Origin: Albugo candida
Taxonomy: Eukaryota > Oomycota > Peronosporomycetes > Albuginales > Albuginaceae
Assembly (NCBI GenBank): GCA_905220665.1
Contig: CAJNAR010000098.1
Location: forward strand, 1-24,827
Direction of reading: 5' to 3'
DNA length: 24,827 bases
Under the pieces are notes generated by a model. That model was given only the letters and a program-made list of their open reading frames with translations, had not been told where the DNA came from and made no database searches. This document shows, one piece after another, positions 11,034 to 20,510 of the stretch. The position numbers were made by a program, and so were the translations under genes. Positions within the stretch are counted from its first letter, which is position 1; each line of letters begins with the position of its first letter.

Positions 11034-11670
11034 ATGATGTGTTTTGTCAATGAATACTATTGCTGTGAACGGACCAGATCTGAAATATATTTTGTCTCGT
11101 CGAACAAAAATAAACCTGTCCTATTTTTTATTGATATTGCGTTTCTGCAGCACTTTCACAAATATTTTGTGGAACTTTCTGAAAACATCCGATGGTAACG
11201 GACCACAACGAGAATATTTTTTTTCTCTTGTCTTATGGAATCTGAACTAGCGTCCTTGTCCGGAGTGGATTCAAGTCTAAATCATAACGTCTGGAGTGCG
11301 TCAAGTAACTGAAACAGACTTTTCTAACTACTTCTATGCATCGATACCGACATGGAGGATTGCATGATGACATCACAACCATTGGGCAGATCGAGCGTAT
11401 CAAAAAGTCTTGTCAAGATCGAAGTGATAGAGTACGAAAGGTATCTTTCTTCATCGGTTTAGAATGGACATATCTATGTTTTTTTATCGAGCTGGAGAAT
11501 AAACTCAGAGGATATGCCTGTGTTTGTTGCTTGCACTGATACGCTGTATTCTATGACAGTGCGCAGCCATCTCTCCGGATAACCTGCACGGAACAATAGA
11601 CCCCAGGCCACATGTAGCAGCCATCATTTTATATCCATTCGAATCGTGTTCTCACAATCACATCGTTAGT
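11034..11670 (+). repeat. Monomer M18 (637 bp)
   Basis: It has T8, private CCTTGTCCGG, TCAAGTAACTG and ACAACCATTGGG. ATATCTATGTTT is shared with M26. The tail is CCAGGCCAC. Confidence 0.96.
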
Positions 11671-12304
11671 ATGATGTGTTTTGTCAATGAATACTATTGC
11701 TGTGAACGGACCAGATCTGAAATGTATTTTGTCTCGTCGAACAAAAATAAACCTGTCCTATTTTTTATTGATATTGCGTTTCTGCAGCACTTTCACAAAT
11801 ATTTTGTGGAACTTTCTGAAAACATCCGATGGTAACGGACCACAACGAGAATATTTTTTTTTCTCTTGTCTTATGGAATCTGAACTAGCGTCCTTTTCCG
11901 GAGTGGATTCAAGTCTAAATCATAACGTCTGGAGTGCGTCACGTAACTGAAACATTTTTTTAACTACTTCTGTGCATGGATACCGACATGGAGGATTGCA
12001 TGATGACATCACAAATATTTAGCAATCAAGCGTATCAAAAAATCTTGTCGAGATCGAAGTGATAGAGTACGAAAGGTTTCTTTCTTCATCGGTTTAGAAT
12101 GGACATATCTGTGTTTTTTATCGAGCTGGAGAATAAACTCAGAGGATATGCCTGTGTTTGTTGCTTGCACTGATACGCTGTATTCTATGACAGTGCGCGG
12201 CCATCTCTCCGGATAACCTGCACGGAACAATAGACCCCAGGCCACATGTAGCAGCCATCATTTTATATCCATTCGAATCGTGTTCTCACAATCACATCGT
12301 TAGT
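11671..12304 (+). repeat. Monomer M19 (634 bp, carries B patch)
   Basis: The first half is standard. GAAACATTTTTTTAAC has lost GAC and gained a T. TGTGCATGGATACC is followed by a subfamily-B patch (AATATTTAGCAATCAAGC through CTTGTCGAG, about 12012-12052). The tail is CGCGGCCATC / CCAGGCCAC. Confidence 0.96.
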
Positions 12305-12940
12305 ATGATGTGTTTTGTCAATGAATACTATTGCTGTGAACGGACCAGATCTGAAATGTATTTTGTCTCGTCGAACAAAAATAAACCTGTCCTATTTTTT
12401 ATTGATATTGCGTTTCTGCAGCACTTTCACAAATATTTTGTGGAACTTTCTGAAAACATCCGATGGTAACGGACCACAACGAGAATATTTTTTTTTCTCG
12501 TGTCTTATGGAATCTGAACTAGCGTCCTTTTCCGGAGTGGATTCAAGTCTAAATCATAACGTCTGGAGTGCGTCACGTAACTGAAACAGACTTTTTTAAC
12601 TACTTCTGTGCATGGATACCGACATGGAGGATTGCATGATGACATCACAAACATTGGGCAAATCGAGCGTGTCGAAAAGTCTTGTCAAGATCGAAGTGAT
12701 AGAGTACGAAAGGTATCTTTCCTCATCGGTTTAGAATGGACATATCTGTGTTTTTTATCGAGCTGGAGAATAAACTCAGAGGATATGCCTGTGTTTGTTG
12801 CTTGCACTGATACGCTGTATTCTATGACAGTGCGCAGCCATCTCTCCGGATAACCTGCACGGAACAATAGACCCAAGGCCGCATGTAGCAGCCATCATTT
12901 ATATCCATTCGAATCGTGTTCTCACAATCACATCGTTAGT
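12305..12940 (+). repeat. Monomer M20 (636 bp)
   Basis: T9 is followed by CTCGTGTC. It has TGTGCATGGATACC and a private GCGTGTCGAAAAG. One T is lost in CATCATTTATATCC. Confidence 0.96.
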
Positions 12941-13579
12941 ATGATGTGTTTTGTCAATGAATACTATTGCTGTGAACGGACCAGATCTGAAATGTATTTT
13001 GTCTCGTCGAACAAAAATAAACCTGTCCTATTTTTTATTGATATTGCGTTTCTGCAGCACTTTCACAAATATTTTGTGGAACTTTCTGAAAACATCCGAT
13101 GGTAACGGACCACAACGAGAATATTTTTTTTTTCTCTTGTCTTATGGAATCTGAACTAGCGTCCTTTTCCGGAGTGGATTCAAGTCTAAATCATAACGTC
13201 TGGAGTGCGTCACGTAACTGAAACAGACTTTTTTAACTACTTCTGTGCATGGATACCGACATGGAGGATTGCATGATGACATCACAAACATTGGGCAAAT
13301 CGAGGGTATCAAAAAGTCTTGTCAAGATCGAAGTGATAGAGTACGAAAGGTTTCTTTCTTCATCGGTTTAGAATGAACATATCTGTGTTTTTTTATCGAG
13401 CTGGAGAATAAACTCAGAGGATATGCCTGTGTTTGTTGCTTGCACTGATACGCTTTATTCTATGACAGTGCGCAGCCATCTCTCCGGATAACCTGCACGG
13501 AACAATAGACCCCAGGCCACATGTAGCAGCCATCATTTTATATCCATTCGAATCGTGTTCTCACAATCACATCGTTAGT
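12941..13579 (+). repeat. Monomer M21 (639 bp)
   Basis: It has T10, TGTGCATGGATACC and GCAAATCGAGGG as in M17. AATGAACATA and CGCTTTATTC are as in M1. The tail is CCAGGCCAC. Confidence 0.96.
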
Positions 13580-14214
13580 ATGATGTGTTTTGTCAATGAA
13601 TACTATTGCTGTGAACGGACCAGATCTGAAATATATTTTGTCTCGTCGAACAAAAATAAACCTGTCCTATTTTTTATTGATATTGCGTTTCTGCAGCACT
13701 TTCACAAATATTTTGTGGAACTTTCTGAAAACATCCGATGGTAACGGACCACAACGAGAATATTTTTTTTCTCTTGTCTTATGGAATCTGAACTAGCGTC
13801 CTTTTCCGGAGTGGATTCAAGTCTAAATCATAACGTCTGGAGTGCGTCACGTAACTGAAACAGACTTTTTTAACTACTTCTATGCATCGATACCGACATG
13901 GAGGATTGCATGATGACATCACAACCATTGGGCAGATCGAGCGTATCCAAAAATCTTGTCAAGATTGAAGTGATAGTGTACGAAAGGTATCTTTCTTCAT
14001 CGGTTTAGAATGGACATATCTGTGTTTTTTATCGAGCTGGAGAATAAACTCAGAGGATATGCCTGTGTTTGTTGCTTGCACTAATACGCTGTATTCTATG
14101 ACAGTGCGCAGCCGTCCCTCCGGATAACCTGCACTAACAATAGACCCCAGGCCGCATGTAGCAGCCATCATTTTATATCCATTCGAATCGTGTTCTCACA
14201 ATCACATCATTAGT
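13580..14214 (+). repeat. Monomer M22 (635 bp)
   Basis: It has T8, AATCATAACG, ACAACCATTGGG, TCCAAAAATC and a private GATAGTGTACG. The tail is GTCCCTCC / CACTAACA / CCAGGCCGC. Confidence 0.96.
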
Positions 14215-14851
14215 ATGATGTGTTTTGTCAATGAATACTATTGCTGTGAACGGACCAGATCTGAAATATATTTTGTCTCGTCGAACAAAAATAAACCTGT
14301 CCTATTTTTTATTGATATTGCGTTTCTGCAGCACTTTCACAAATATTTTGTGGAACTTTCTAATAACATCCGATGGTAACGGAATACAACGAGAATATTT
14401 TTTTTTCTCTTGTCTTATGGAATCTGAACTAGCGTCCTTTTCCGGAGTGGATTCAAGTCTAAATAATAACATCTGGAGTGCGTCACGTAACTGAAACAGA
14501 CTTTTTTAACTACTTCTATGCATCGATACCGACATGGAGGATTGCATGATGACATCACAAACATTGGGCAGATCGAGCGTATCAAAGGTCTTGTCAAGAT
14601 CGAAGTGATAGAGTACGAAAGGTTTCTTTCTTCATCGGTTTAGAATGGACATATCTGTGTTTTTTTATCGAGCTGGAGAATAAACTCAGAGGATATGCCT
14701 GTGTTTGTTGCTTGCACTGATACGGTTCATTCTATGACTATGAGCAGCCATCTCTCCGGATAACCTGCACGGAACAATAGACCCAAGGCCGCATGTAGCA
14801 GCCATCATTTTATATCCATTCGAATCGTGTTCTCACAATCACATCGTTAGT
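14215..14851 (+). repeat. Monomer M23 (637 bp)
   Basis: It has private TTTCTAATAACATCC, GGAATACAACG and AATAATAACATC. CAAAGGTCTTG and the rare GGTTCATTC...ATGAGC segment are shared with M15. Confidence 0.96.
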
Positions 14852-15483
14852 ATGATGTGTTTTGTCAATGAATACTATTGCTGTGAACGGACCAGATCTG
14901 AAATATATTTTGTCTCGTCGAACAAAAATAAACCTGTCCTATTTTTTATTGATATTGCGTTTCTGCAGCACTTTCACAAATATTTTGTGGAACTTTCTGA
15001 AAACATCCGATGGTAACGGAATACAACGAGAATATTTTTTTTTCTCTTGTCTTATGGAATCTGAACTAGCGTCCTTTTCCGGAGTGGATTCAAGTCTAAA
15101 TCATAACGTCTGGAGTGCGTCACGTAACTGAAACAGACTTTTCTAACTACTTCTATGCATCGATACCGACATGGAGGATTGCATGATGACATCACAAACA
15201 TTGGGCAGATCGAGCGTATTAAAAAGTCTTGTCAAGATCGAAGTGATACGAAAGGTTTCTTTCTTCATCGGTTTAGAATGGACATATCTGTGTTTTTTAT
15301 CGAGCTGGAGAATAAACTCAGAGGATATGCCTGTGTTTGTTGCTTGCACTGATACGCTGTATTCTATGACAGTGCGCAGCCATCTCTCCGGATAACCTGC
15401 ACGGAACAATAGACCCAAGGCCGCATGTAGCAGCCATCATTTTATATCCATTCGAATCGTGTTCTCACAATCACATCGTTAGT
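14852..15483 (+). repeat. Monomer M24 (632 bp)
   Basis: GGAATACAACG is followed by AATCATAACG, a combination that breaks the usual pairing and suggests an exchange point between them. It has TTAAAAAGTC and the 5-bp deletion GATACGAAAGG. Confidence 0.96.
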
Positions 15484-16100
15484 ATGATGTGTTTTGTCAA
15501 TGAATACTATTGCTGTGAACGGACCAGATCTGGATTGTATTTTGAAAATAAACCTGTCCTATTTTTTATTGATATTGCGTTTCTGCAGCACTTTCACAAA
15601 TATTTTGTGGAACTTTCTGAAAACATCCGATGGTAACGGACCACAACGAGAATATTTTTTTTCTCTTGTCTTATGGAATCTGAACTAGCGTCCTTTTCCG
15701 GAGTGGATTCAAGTCTAAATCATAACGTCTGGAGTGCGTCACGTAACTGAAACAGACTTTTTTAACTACTTCTATGCATCGATACCGACATGGAGGATTG
15801 CATGATGACATCACAAACATTGGGCAGATCGAGCGTATTAAAAAGTCTTGTCAAGATCGAAGTGATACGAAAGGTTTCTTTCTTCATCGGTTTAGAATGG
15901 ACATATCTGTGTTTTTTATCGAGCTGGAGAATAAACTCAGAGGATATGCCTGTGTTTGTTGCTTGCACTGATACGCTGTATTCTATGACAGTGCGCAGCC
16001 ATCTCTCCGGATAACCTGCACGGAACAAGACCCAAGGCCGCATGTAGCAGCCATCATTTTATATCCATTCGAATCGTGTTCTCACAATCACATCATTAGT
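15484..16100 (+). repeat. Monomer M25 (617 bp, three-deletion class)
   Basis: It has the 12-bp deletion in the GGATTGTATTTTGAAAA form plus the 5-bp and 2-bp deletions, T8 and TTAAAAAGTC. Its second half equals M3 and M26 in variant states. Confidence 0.96.
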
Positions 16101-16717
16101 ATGATGTGTTTTGTCAATGAATACTATTGCTGTGAACGGACCAGATCTGAAATGTATTTTAAAAATAAACCTGTCCTATTTTTATTGATATTGCGTTTCT
16201 GCAGCACTTTCACAAATATTTTGTGGAACTTTCTGAAAACATCCGATGGTAACGGACCACAACGAGAATATTTTTTTTCTCTTGTCTTATGGAATCTGAA
16301 CTAGCGTCCTTTTCCGGAGTGGATTCAAGTCTAAATCATAACGTCTGGAGTGCGTCACGTAACTGAAACAGACTTTTTTAACTACTTCTATGCATCGATA
16401 CCGACATGGAGGATTGCATGATGACATCACAAACATTGGGCAGATCGAGCGTATTAAAAAGTCTTGTCAAGATCGAAGTGATACGAAAGGTTTCTTTCTT
16501 CATCGGTTTAGAATGGACATATCTATGTTTTTTTATCGAGCTGGAGAATAAACTCAGAGGATATGCCTGTGTTTGTTGCTTGCACTGATACGCTGTATTC
16601 TATGACAGTGCGCAGCCATCTCTCCGGATAACCTGCACGGAACAAGACCCAAGGCCGCATGTAGCAGCCATCATTTTATATCCATTCGAATCGTGTTCTC
16701 ACAATCACATCATTAGT
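16101..16717 (+). repeat. Monomer M26 (617 bp, three-deletion class)
   Basis: It has the 12-bp deletion in the TTTTAAAAATAAAC form plus the 5-bp and 2-bp deletions. It has the T5 form of TATTTTTATTG, T8, and ATATCTATGTTT as in M18. Counterpart of M3. Confidence 0.96.
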
Positions 16718-17341
16718 ATGATGTGTTTTGTCAATGAATACTATTGCTGTGAACGGACCAGATCTGAAATGTATTTTAAAAATAAACCTGTCCTATTTTT
16801 TATTGATATTGCGTTTCTGCAGCACTTTCACAAATATTTTGTGGAACTTTCTGAAAACATCCGATGGTAACGGACCACAACGAGAATATTTTTTTTTCTC
16901 TTGTCTTATGGAATCTGAACTAGCGTCCTTTTCCGGAGTGGATTCAAGTCTAAATCATAACGTCTGGAGTGCGTCACGTAACTGAAACAGACTTTTTAAC
17001 TACTTCTATGCATCGATACCGACATGGAGGATTGCATGATGACATCACAAACATTGGGCAAATCGAGCGTATCAAAAAGTCTTGTCAAGATCGAAGTGAT
17101 AGAGTACGAAAGGTATCTTTCCTCATCGGTTTAGAATGGACATATCTGTGTTTTTTATCGAGCTGGAGAATAAACTCAGAGGATATGCCTGTGTTTGTTG
17201 CTTGCACTGATACGCGGTATTCTATGACAGTGCGCAGCCATCTCTCCGGATAACCTGCACGGAACAATAGACCCAAGGCCGCATGTAGCAGCCATCATTT
17301 TATATCCATTCGAATCGTGTTCTCACAATCACATCGTTAGT
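16718..17341 (+). repeat. Monomer M27 (624 bp)
   Basis: It has the 12-bp deletion in the TTTTAAAAATAAAC form, a CAGACTTTTTAAC short run, GGGCAAATC and CGCGGTATTC. Counterpart of M4, without the B patch of that copy. Confidence 0.96.
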
Positions 17342-17966
17342 ATGATGTGTTTTGTCAATGAATACTATTGCTGTGAACGGACCAGATCTGGATTGTATTT
17401 TGAAAATAAACCTGTCCTATTTTTTATTGATATTGCGTTTCTGCAGCACTTTCACAAATATTTTGTGGAACTTTCTGAAAACATCCGATGGTAACGGACC
17501 ACAACGAGAATATTTTTTTTTTCTCTTGTCTTATGGAATCTGAACTAGCGTCCTTTTCCGGAGTGGATTCAAGTCTAAATCATAACGTCTGGAGTGCGTC
17601 ACGTAACTGAAACAGACTTTTTTAACTACTTCTATGCATCGATACCGACGTGGAGGATTGCATGATGACATCACAAACATTGGGCAGATCGAGCGTATTA
17701 AAAAGTCTTGTCAAGATCGAAGTGATAGAGTACGAAAGGTGTCTTTCCTCATCGGTTTAGAATGGACATATCTGTGTTTTTTATCGAGCTGGAGAATAAA
17801 CTCAGAGGATATGCCTGTGTTTGTTGCTTGCACTAATACGCTGTATTCTATGACAGTGCGCAGCCGTCCCTCCGGATAACCTGCACTAACAATAGACCCC
17901 AGGCCGCATGTAGCAGCCATCATTTTATATCCATTCGAATCGTGTTCTCACACTCACATCATTAGT
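17342..17966 (+). repeat. Monomer M28 (625 bp)
   Basis: It has the 12-bp deletion in the GGATTGTATTTTGAAAA form, T10, CGTGGAGG and TTAAAAAGTC. GGTGTCTTTCC is shared with M5. The tail is GTCCCTCC / CACTAACA, with a private CACACTCACATC. Confidence 0.96.
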
Positions 17967-18602
17967 ATGATGTGTTTTGTCAATGAATACTATTGCTGTG
18001 AACGGACCAGATCTGAAATATATTTTGTCTCGTCGAACAAAAATAAACCTGTCCTATTTTTATTGATATTGCGTTTCTGCAGCACTTTCACAAATATTTT
18101 GTGGAACTTTCTGAAAACATCCGATGGTAACGGAATACAACGAGAATATTTTTTTTTTCTCTTGTCTTATGGAATCTGAACTAGCGTCCTTTTCCGGAGT
18201 GGATTCAAGTCTAAATAATAACATCTGGAGTGCGTCACGTAACTGAAACAGACTTTTTTAACTACTTCTATGCATCGATACCGACATGGAAGATTGCATG
18301 ATGACATCACAAACATTGGGCAGATCGAGCGTATCGAAAAGTCTTGTCAAGATCGAAGTGATAGAGTACGAAAGGTATCTTTCCTCATCGGTTTAGAATG
18401 GACATATCTGTGTTTTTTATCGAGCTGGAGAATAAACTCAGAGGATATGCCTGTGTTTGTTGCTTGCACTAATACGCTGTATTCTATGACAGTGCGCAGC
18501 CGTCCCTCTGGATAACCTGCACTAACAATAGACCCAAGGCCGCATGTAGCAGCCATCATTTTATATCCATTCGAATCGTGTTCTCACAATCACATCATTA
18601 GT
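17967..18602 (+). repeat. Monomer M29 (636 bp)
   Basis: It has the T5 form of TATTTTTATTG, GGAATACAACG, T10, AATAATAACATC, TCGAAAAGTC and the tail GTCCCTCTGG / CACTAACA. Closest copy to M6. Confidence 0.96.
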
Positions 18603-19237
18603 ATGATGTGTTTTGTCAATGAATACTATTGCTGTGAACGGACCAGATCTGAAATATATTTTGTCTCGTCGAACAAAAATAAACCTGTCCTATTTTTTAT
18701 TGATATTGCGTTTCTGCAGCACTTTCACAAATATTTTGTGGAACTTTCTGAAAACATCCGATGGTAACGGAATACAACGAGCATATTTTTTTTTCTCTTG
18801 TCTTATGGAATCTGAACTAGCGTCCTTTTCCGGAGTGGATTCAAGTCTAAATAATAACATCTGGAGTGCGTCACGTAACTGAAACAGACTTTTCTAACTA
18901 CTTCTGTGCATCGATACCGACATGGAGGATTGCATGATGACATCACAAACATTGGGCAAATCGAGCGTATCAAAAAATCTTGTCAAGATCGAAGTGATAG
19001 AGTACGAAAGGTATCTTTCCTCATCGGTTTAGAATGGACATATCTGTGTTTTTTATCGAGCTGGAGAATAAACTCAGAGGATATGCCTGTGTTTGTTGCT
19101 TGCACTGATACGCTGTATTCTATGACAGTGCGCAGCCATCTCTCCGGATAACCTGCACGGAACAAGACCCAAGGCCGCATGTAGCAGCCATCATTTTATA
19201 TCCATTCGAATCGTGTTCTCACAATCACACCATTAGT
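18603..19237 (+). repeat. Monomer M30 (635 bp)
   Basis: It has a private GAGCATATT just before T9, AATAATAACATC, TTTTCTAAC and TGTGCATCGATACC. TCAAAAAATC and the 2-bp deletion CAAGACCC occur together, as in M37 and M38. CACACCATTAG is private. Confidence 0.96.
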
Positions 19238-19278
19238 ATGATGTGTTTTGTCAATGAATACTATTGCTGTGAACGGAC

Positions 19279-19286
19279 CAGATCTG
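19279..19286. repeat. 8-bp palindrome CAGATCTG
   Basis: Perfect palindrome containing a BglII site, present in most monomers. M4, M5 and the other GGATTG or AAAAA deletion copies keep it although the deletion lies just downstream. Confidence 0.85.
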
Positions 19287-19297
19287 AAATGTATTTT

Positions 19298-19309
19298 GTC
19301 TCGTCGAAC
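19298..19309 (+). repeat. 12-bp indel segment GTCTCGTCGAAC
   Basis: It is absent from M3, M4, M5, M11, M25, M26, M27, M28 and M33. The deleted copies read either TTTTAAAAATAAAC or GGATTGTATTTTGAAAATAAAC. These two haplotypes imply two deletion events or one event followed by spread and substitution. Confidence 0.9.
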
Positions 19310-19312
19310 AAA

Positions 19313-19318
19313 AATAAA
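19313..19318 (+). promoter_or_regulatory. AATAAA hexamer 1 (+ strand)
   Basis: It matches the eukaryotic poly(A) signal hexamer and lies in AAAATAAACCTGTCC. Downstream sequence is T-rich (CCTATTTTTTATTG). M33 loses it (AAAAAAACC). Presence is certain; function is only possible. Confidence 0.35.
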
Positions 19319-19330
19319 CCTGTCCTATTT

Positions 19331-19336
19331 TTTATT
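19331..19336 (-). promoter_or_regulatory. AATAAA hexamer (- strand)
   Basis: TTTATT on the + strand gives AATAAA on the - strand, followed on that strand by T-rich GGTTTATTTTTGTTC. It could act as a poly(A) signal for antisense satellite transcripts, but short AT-rich matches are common. Confidence 0.25.
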
Positions 19337-19360
19337 GATATTGCGTTTCTGCAGCACTTT

Positions 19361-19375
19361 CACAAATATTTTGTG
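19361..19375. repeat. Inverted repeat CACAAA-TAT-TTTGTG
   Basis: Six-base perfect arms around a three-base spacer, just after the CTGCAG site. In M3 and M33 one G is lost just after the right arm, leaving it intact. Present in both A and B copies. Confidence 0.8.
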
Positions 19376-19420
19376 GAACTTTCTGAAAACATCCGATGGT
19401 AACGGACCACAACGAGAATA

Positions 19421-19429
19421 TTTTTTTTT
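19421..19429 (+). repeat. Variable T-run (T9 here; T6-T10 across copies)
   Basis: The run length is 6 in subfamily B (M34-M36). It is 8 in M12, M16, M18, M22, M25, M26, M32 and M37, and 10 in M4, M7, M13, M14, M21, M28 and M29. It is 9 in the remaining copies. This homopolymer shifts the reading frame across copies and would act as a Pol III terminator on the + strand. Confidence 0.9.
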
Positions 19430-19569
19430 CTCGTGTCTTATGGAATCTGAACTAGCGTCCTTTTCCGGAGTGGATTCAAGTCTAAATCATAACGTCTGGA
19501 GTGCGTCACGTAACTGAAACAGACTTTTCTAACTACTTCTGTGCATCGATACCGACATGGAGGATTGCA

Positions 19570-19580
19570 TGATGACATCA
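19570..19580. repeat. Palindrome TGATGACATCA
   Basis: Five-base arms TGATG/CATCA around a single A. It is kept in essentially every monomer, including both B copies. It contains TGACATCA, one base from the CRE octamer TGACGTCA. Binding is not implied by this alone. Confidence 0.7.
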
Positions 19581-19612
19581 CAAACATTGGGCAAATCGAG
19601 CGTATCAAAAAG

Positions 19613-19623
19613 TCTTGTCAAGA
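19613..19623. repeat. Palindrome TCTTGTCAAGA
   Basis: Five-base arms TCTTG/CAAGA around one T. The B copies and M19 read CTTGTCGAGA, which breaks one arm position. Confidence 0.7.
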
Positions 19624-19633
19624 TCGAAGTGAT

Positions 19634-19638
19634 AGAGT
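19634..19638 (+). repeat. 5-bp indel AGAGT
   Basis: It is absent from M2, M3, M24, M25, M26 and M39, which read GATACGAAAGG instead of GATAGAGTACGAAAGG. In all six the nearby sequence is TTAAAAA, so the two states travel together. M28 has TTAAAAA without the deletion. Confidence 0.9.
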
Positions 19639-19702
19639 ACGAAAGGTATCTTTCCTCATCGGTTTAGAATGGACATATCTGTGTTTTTTTATCGAGCTGG
19701 AG

Positions 19703-19708
19703 AATAAA
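19703..19708 (+). promoter_or_regulatory. AATAAA hexamer 2 with GT-rich downstream element (+ strand)
   Basis: AATAAACTC is present in every complete monomer. About 15-30 bases further on comes CCTGTGTTTGTTGCTTGC, a GT-rich stretch. The hexamer plus GT-rich spacing fits a eukaryotic cleavage and polyadenylation site, so satellite transcripts could be processed to roughly monomer length. No transcription evidence is available here. Confidence 0.4.
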
Positions 19709-19737
19709 CTCAGAGGATATGCCTGTGTTTGTTGCTT

Positions 19738-19767
19738 GCACTGATACGCTGTATTCTATGACAGTGC
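19738..19767. repeat. Nested hairpin GCACTG...CAGTGC with inner ATAC-GCT-GTAT
   Basis: Outer six-base arms GCACTG (19738-19743) and CAGTGC (19762-19767) are perfectly complementary. Inside, ATAC and GTAT pair around GCT. It is the strongest self-complementary element I see in the monomer. Many copies break it: GCACTA in the CACTAATACG copies, and loss of the right arm in M0, M15 and M23. There is no compensating change on the other side. Confidence 0.7.
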
Positions 19768-19831
19768 GCAGCCATCTCTCCGGATAACCTGCACGGAACA
19801 ATAGACCCAAGGCCGCATGTAGCAGCCATCA

Positions 19832-19849
19832 TTTTATATCCATTCGAAT
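19832..19849. repeat. TATA-like stretch and palindrome ATTCGAAT
   Basis: TTTTATAT (19832-19839) lies 2 bases before the perfect 8-bp palindrome ATTCGAAT (19842-19849). TTCGAATC also resembles part of a tRNA-type B box (GGTTCGANNCC), but the first two bases and the last do not fit. Kept in nearly all copies. Confidence 0.5.
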
Positions 19850-19875
19850 CGTGTTCTCACAATCACATCATTAGT

Positions 19876-20510
19876 ATGATGTGTTTTGTCAATGAATACT
19901 ATTGCTGTGAACGGACCAGATCTGAAATATATTTTGTCTCGTCGAACAAAAATAAACCTGTCCTATTTTTATTGATATTGCGTTTCTGCAGCACTTTCAC
20001 AAATATTTTGTGGAACTTTCTGAAAACATCCGATGGTAACGGACCACAACGAGAATATTTTTTTTCTCGTGTCTTATGGAATCTGAACTAGCGTCCTTTT
20101 CCGGAGTGGATTCAAGTCTAAATCATAACGTCTGGAGTGCGTCACGTAACTGAAACAGACTTTTTAACTACTTCTATGCATCGATACCGACATGGAGGAT
20201 TGCATGATGACATCACAAACATTGGGCAAATCGAGCGTATCAAAAAGTCTTGTCAAGATCGAAGTGATAGAGTACGAAAGGTTTCTTTCTTCATCGGTTT
20301 AGAATGGACATATCTGTGTTTTTTTATCGAGCTGGAGAATAAACTCAGAGGATATGCCTGTGTTTGTTGCTTGCACTGATACGCTGTATTCTATGACAGT
20401 GCGCAGCCATCTCTCCGGATAACCTGCACGGAACAATAGACCCAAGGCCGCATGTAGCAGCCATCATGTTATATCCATTCGAATCGTGTTCTCACAATCA
20501 CATCGTTAGT
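19876..20510 (+). repeat. Monomer M32 (635 bp)
   Basis: It has the T5 form of TATTTTTATTG, T8 then CTCGTGTC, and the CAGACTTTTTAAC short run. CATCATGTTATATCC is a private T to G change that alters the TATA-like stretch. Confidence 0.96.

Larger units (their letters stand above)
16101..18602 (+). repeat. Four-monomer block, right copy (M26-M29)
   Basis: Lengths run 617, 624, 625 and 636. Each monomer starts 14560-14562 bp after its counterpart in M3-M6. Shared rare states include CGCGGTATTC, GGTGTCTTTCC and the T5 run, in matching positions. M28 differs from M5 in the middle (CGTGGAGG, TTAAAAAGTC), so exchange continued after the duplication. Confidence 0.75.
19238..19875 (+). repeat. Monomer M31 (638 bp; reference copy for the small sites below)
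   Basis: It is a full-length copy without any of the recurrent deletions. It has GGACCACAACG, T9 then CTCGTGTC, AATCATAACG, TTTTCTAAC, TGTGCATCGATACC and GGGCAAATC. Both hairpin arms are intact and the tail is CATCTCTCCGG / CGGAACAATAG. Small sites are given on this monomer; they recur in nearly every copy. Confidence 0.97.

Noticed and set aside
19628..19643. Hammerhead ribozyme core (GTGATAGAGTACGAAA resembles CUGANGA...GAAA)
   Set aside because: The first core base is G rather than C, one extra base sits in the CUGANGA box, and there is no room for stem II. No matching stem III with a cleavage triplet was found. The - strand has no core either.
19842..19852. tRNA-type B box in CATTCGAATCG, suggesting a SINE or tRNA origin
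   Set aside because: Only the middle TTCGAATC fits; the leading GG and final C are missing. No A box stands at a proper distance upstream, and no cloverleaf can be drawn.
19840..19856. CENP-B box
   Set aside because: TTCG is present at ATTCGAATCG, but the required A and CGGG positions of the NTTCGNNNNANNCGGGN pattern do not match on either strand.
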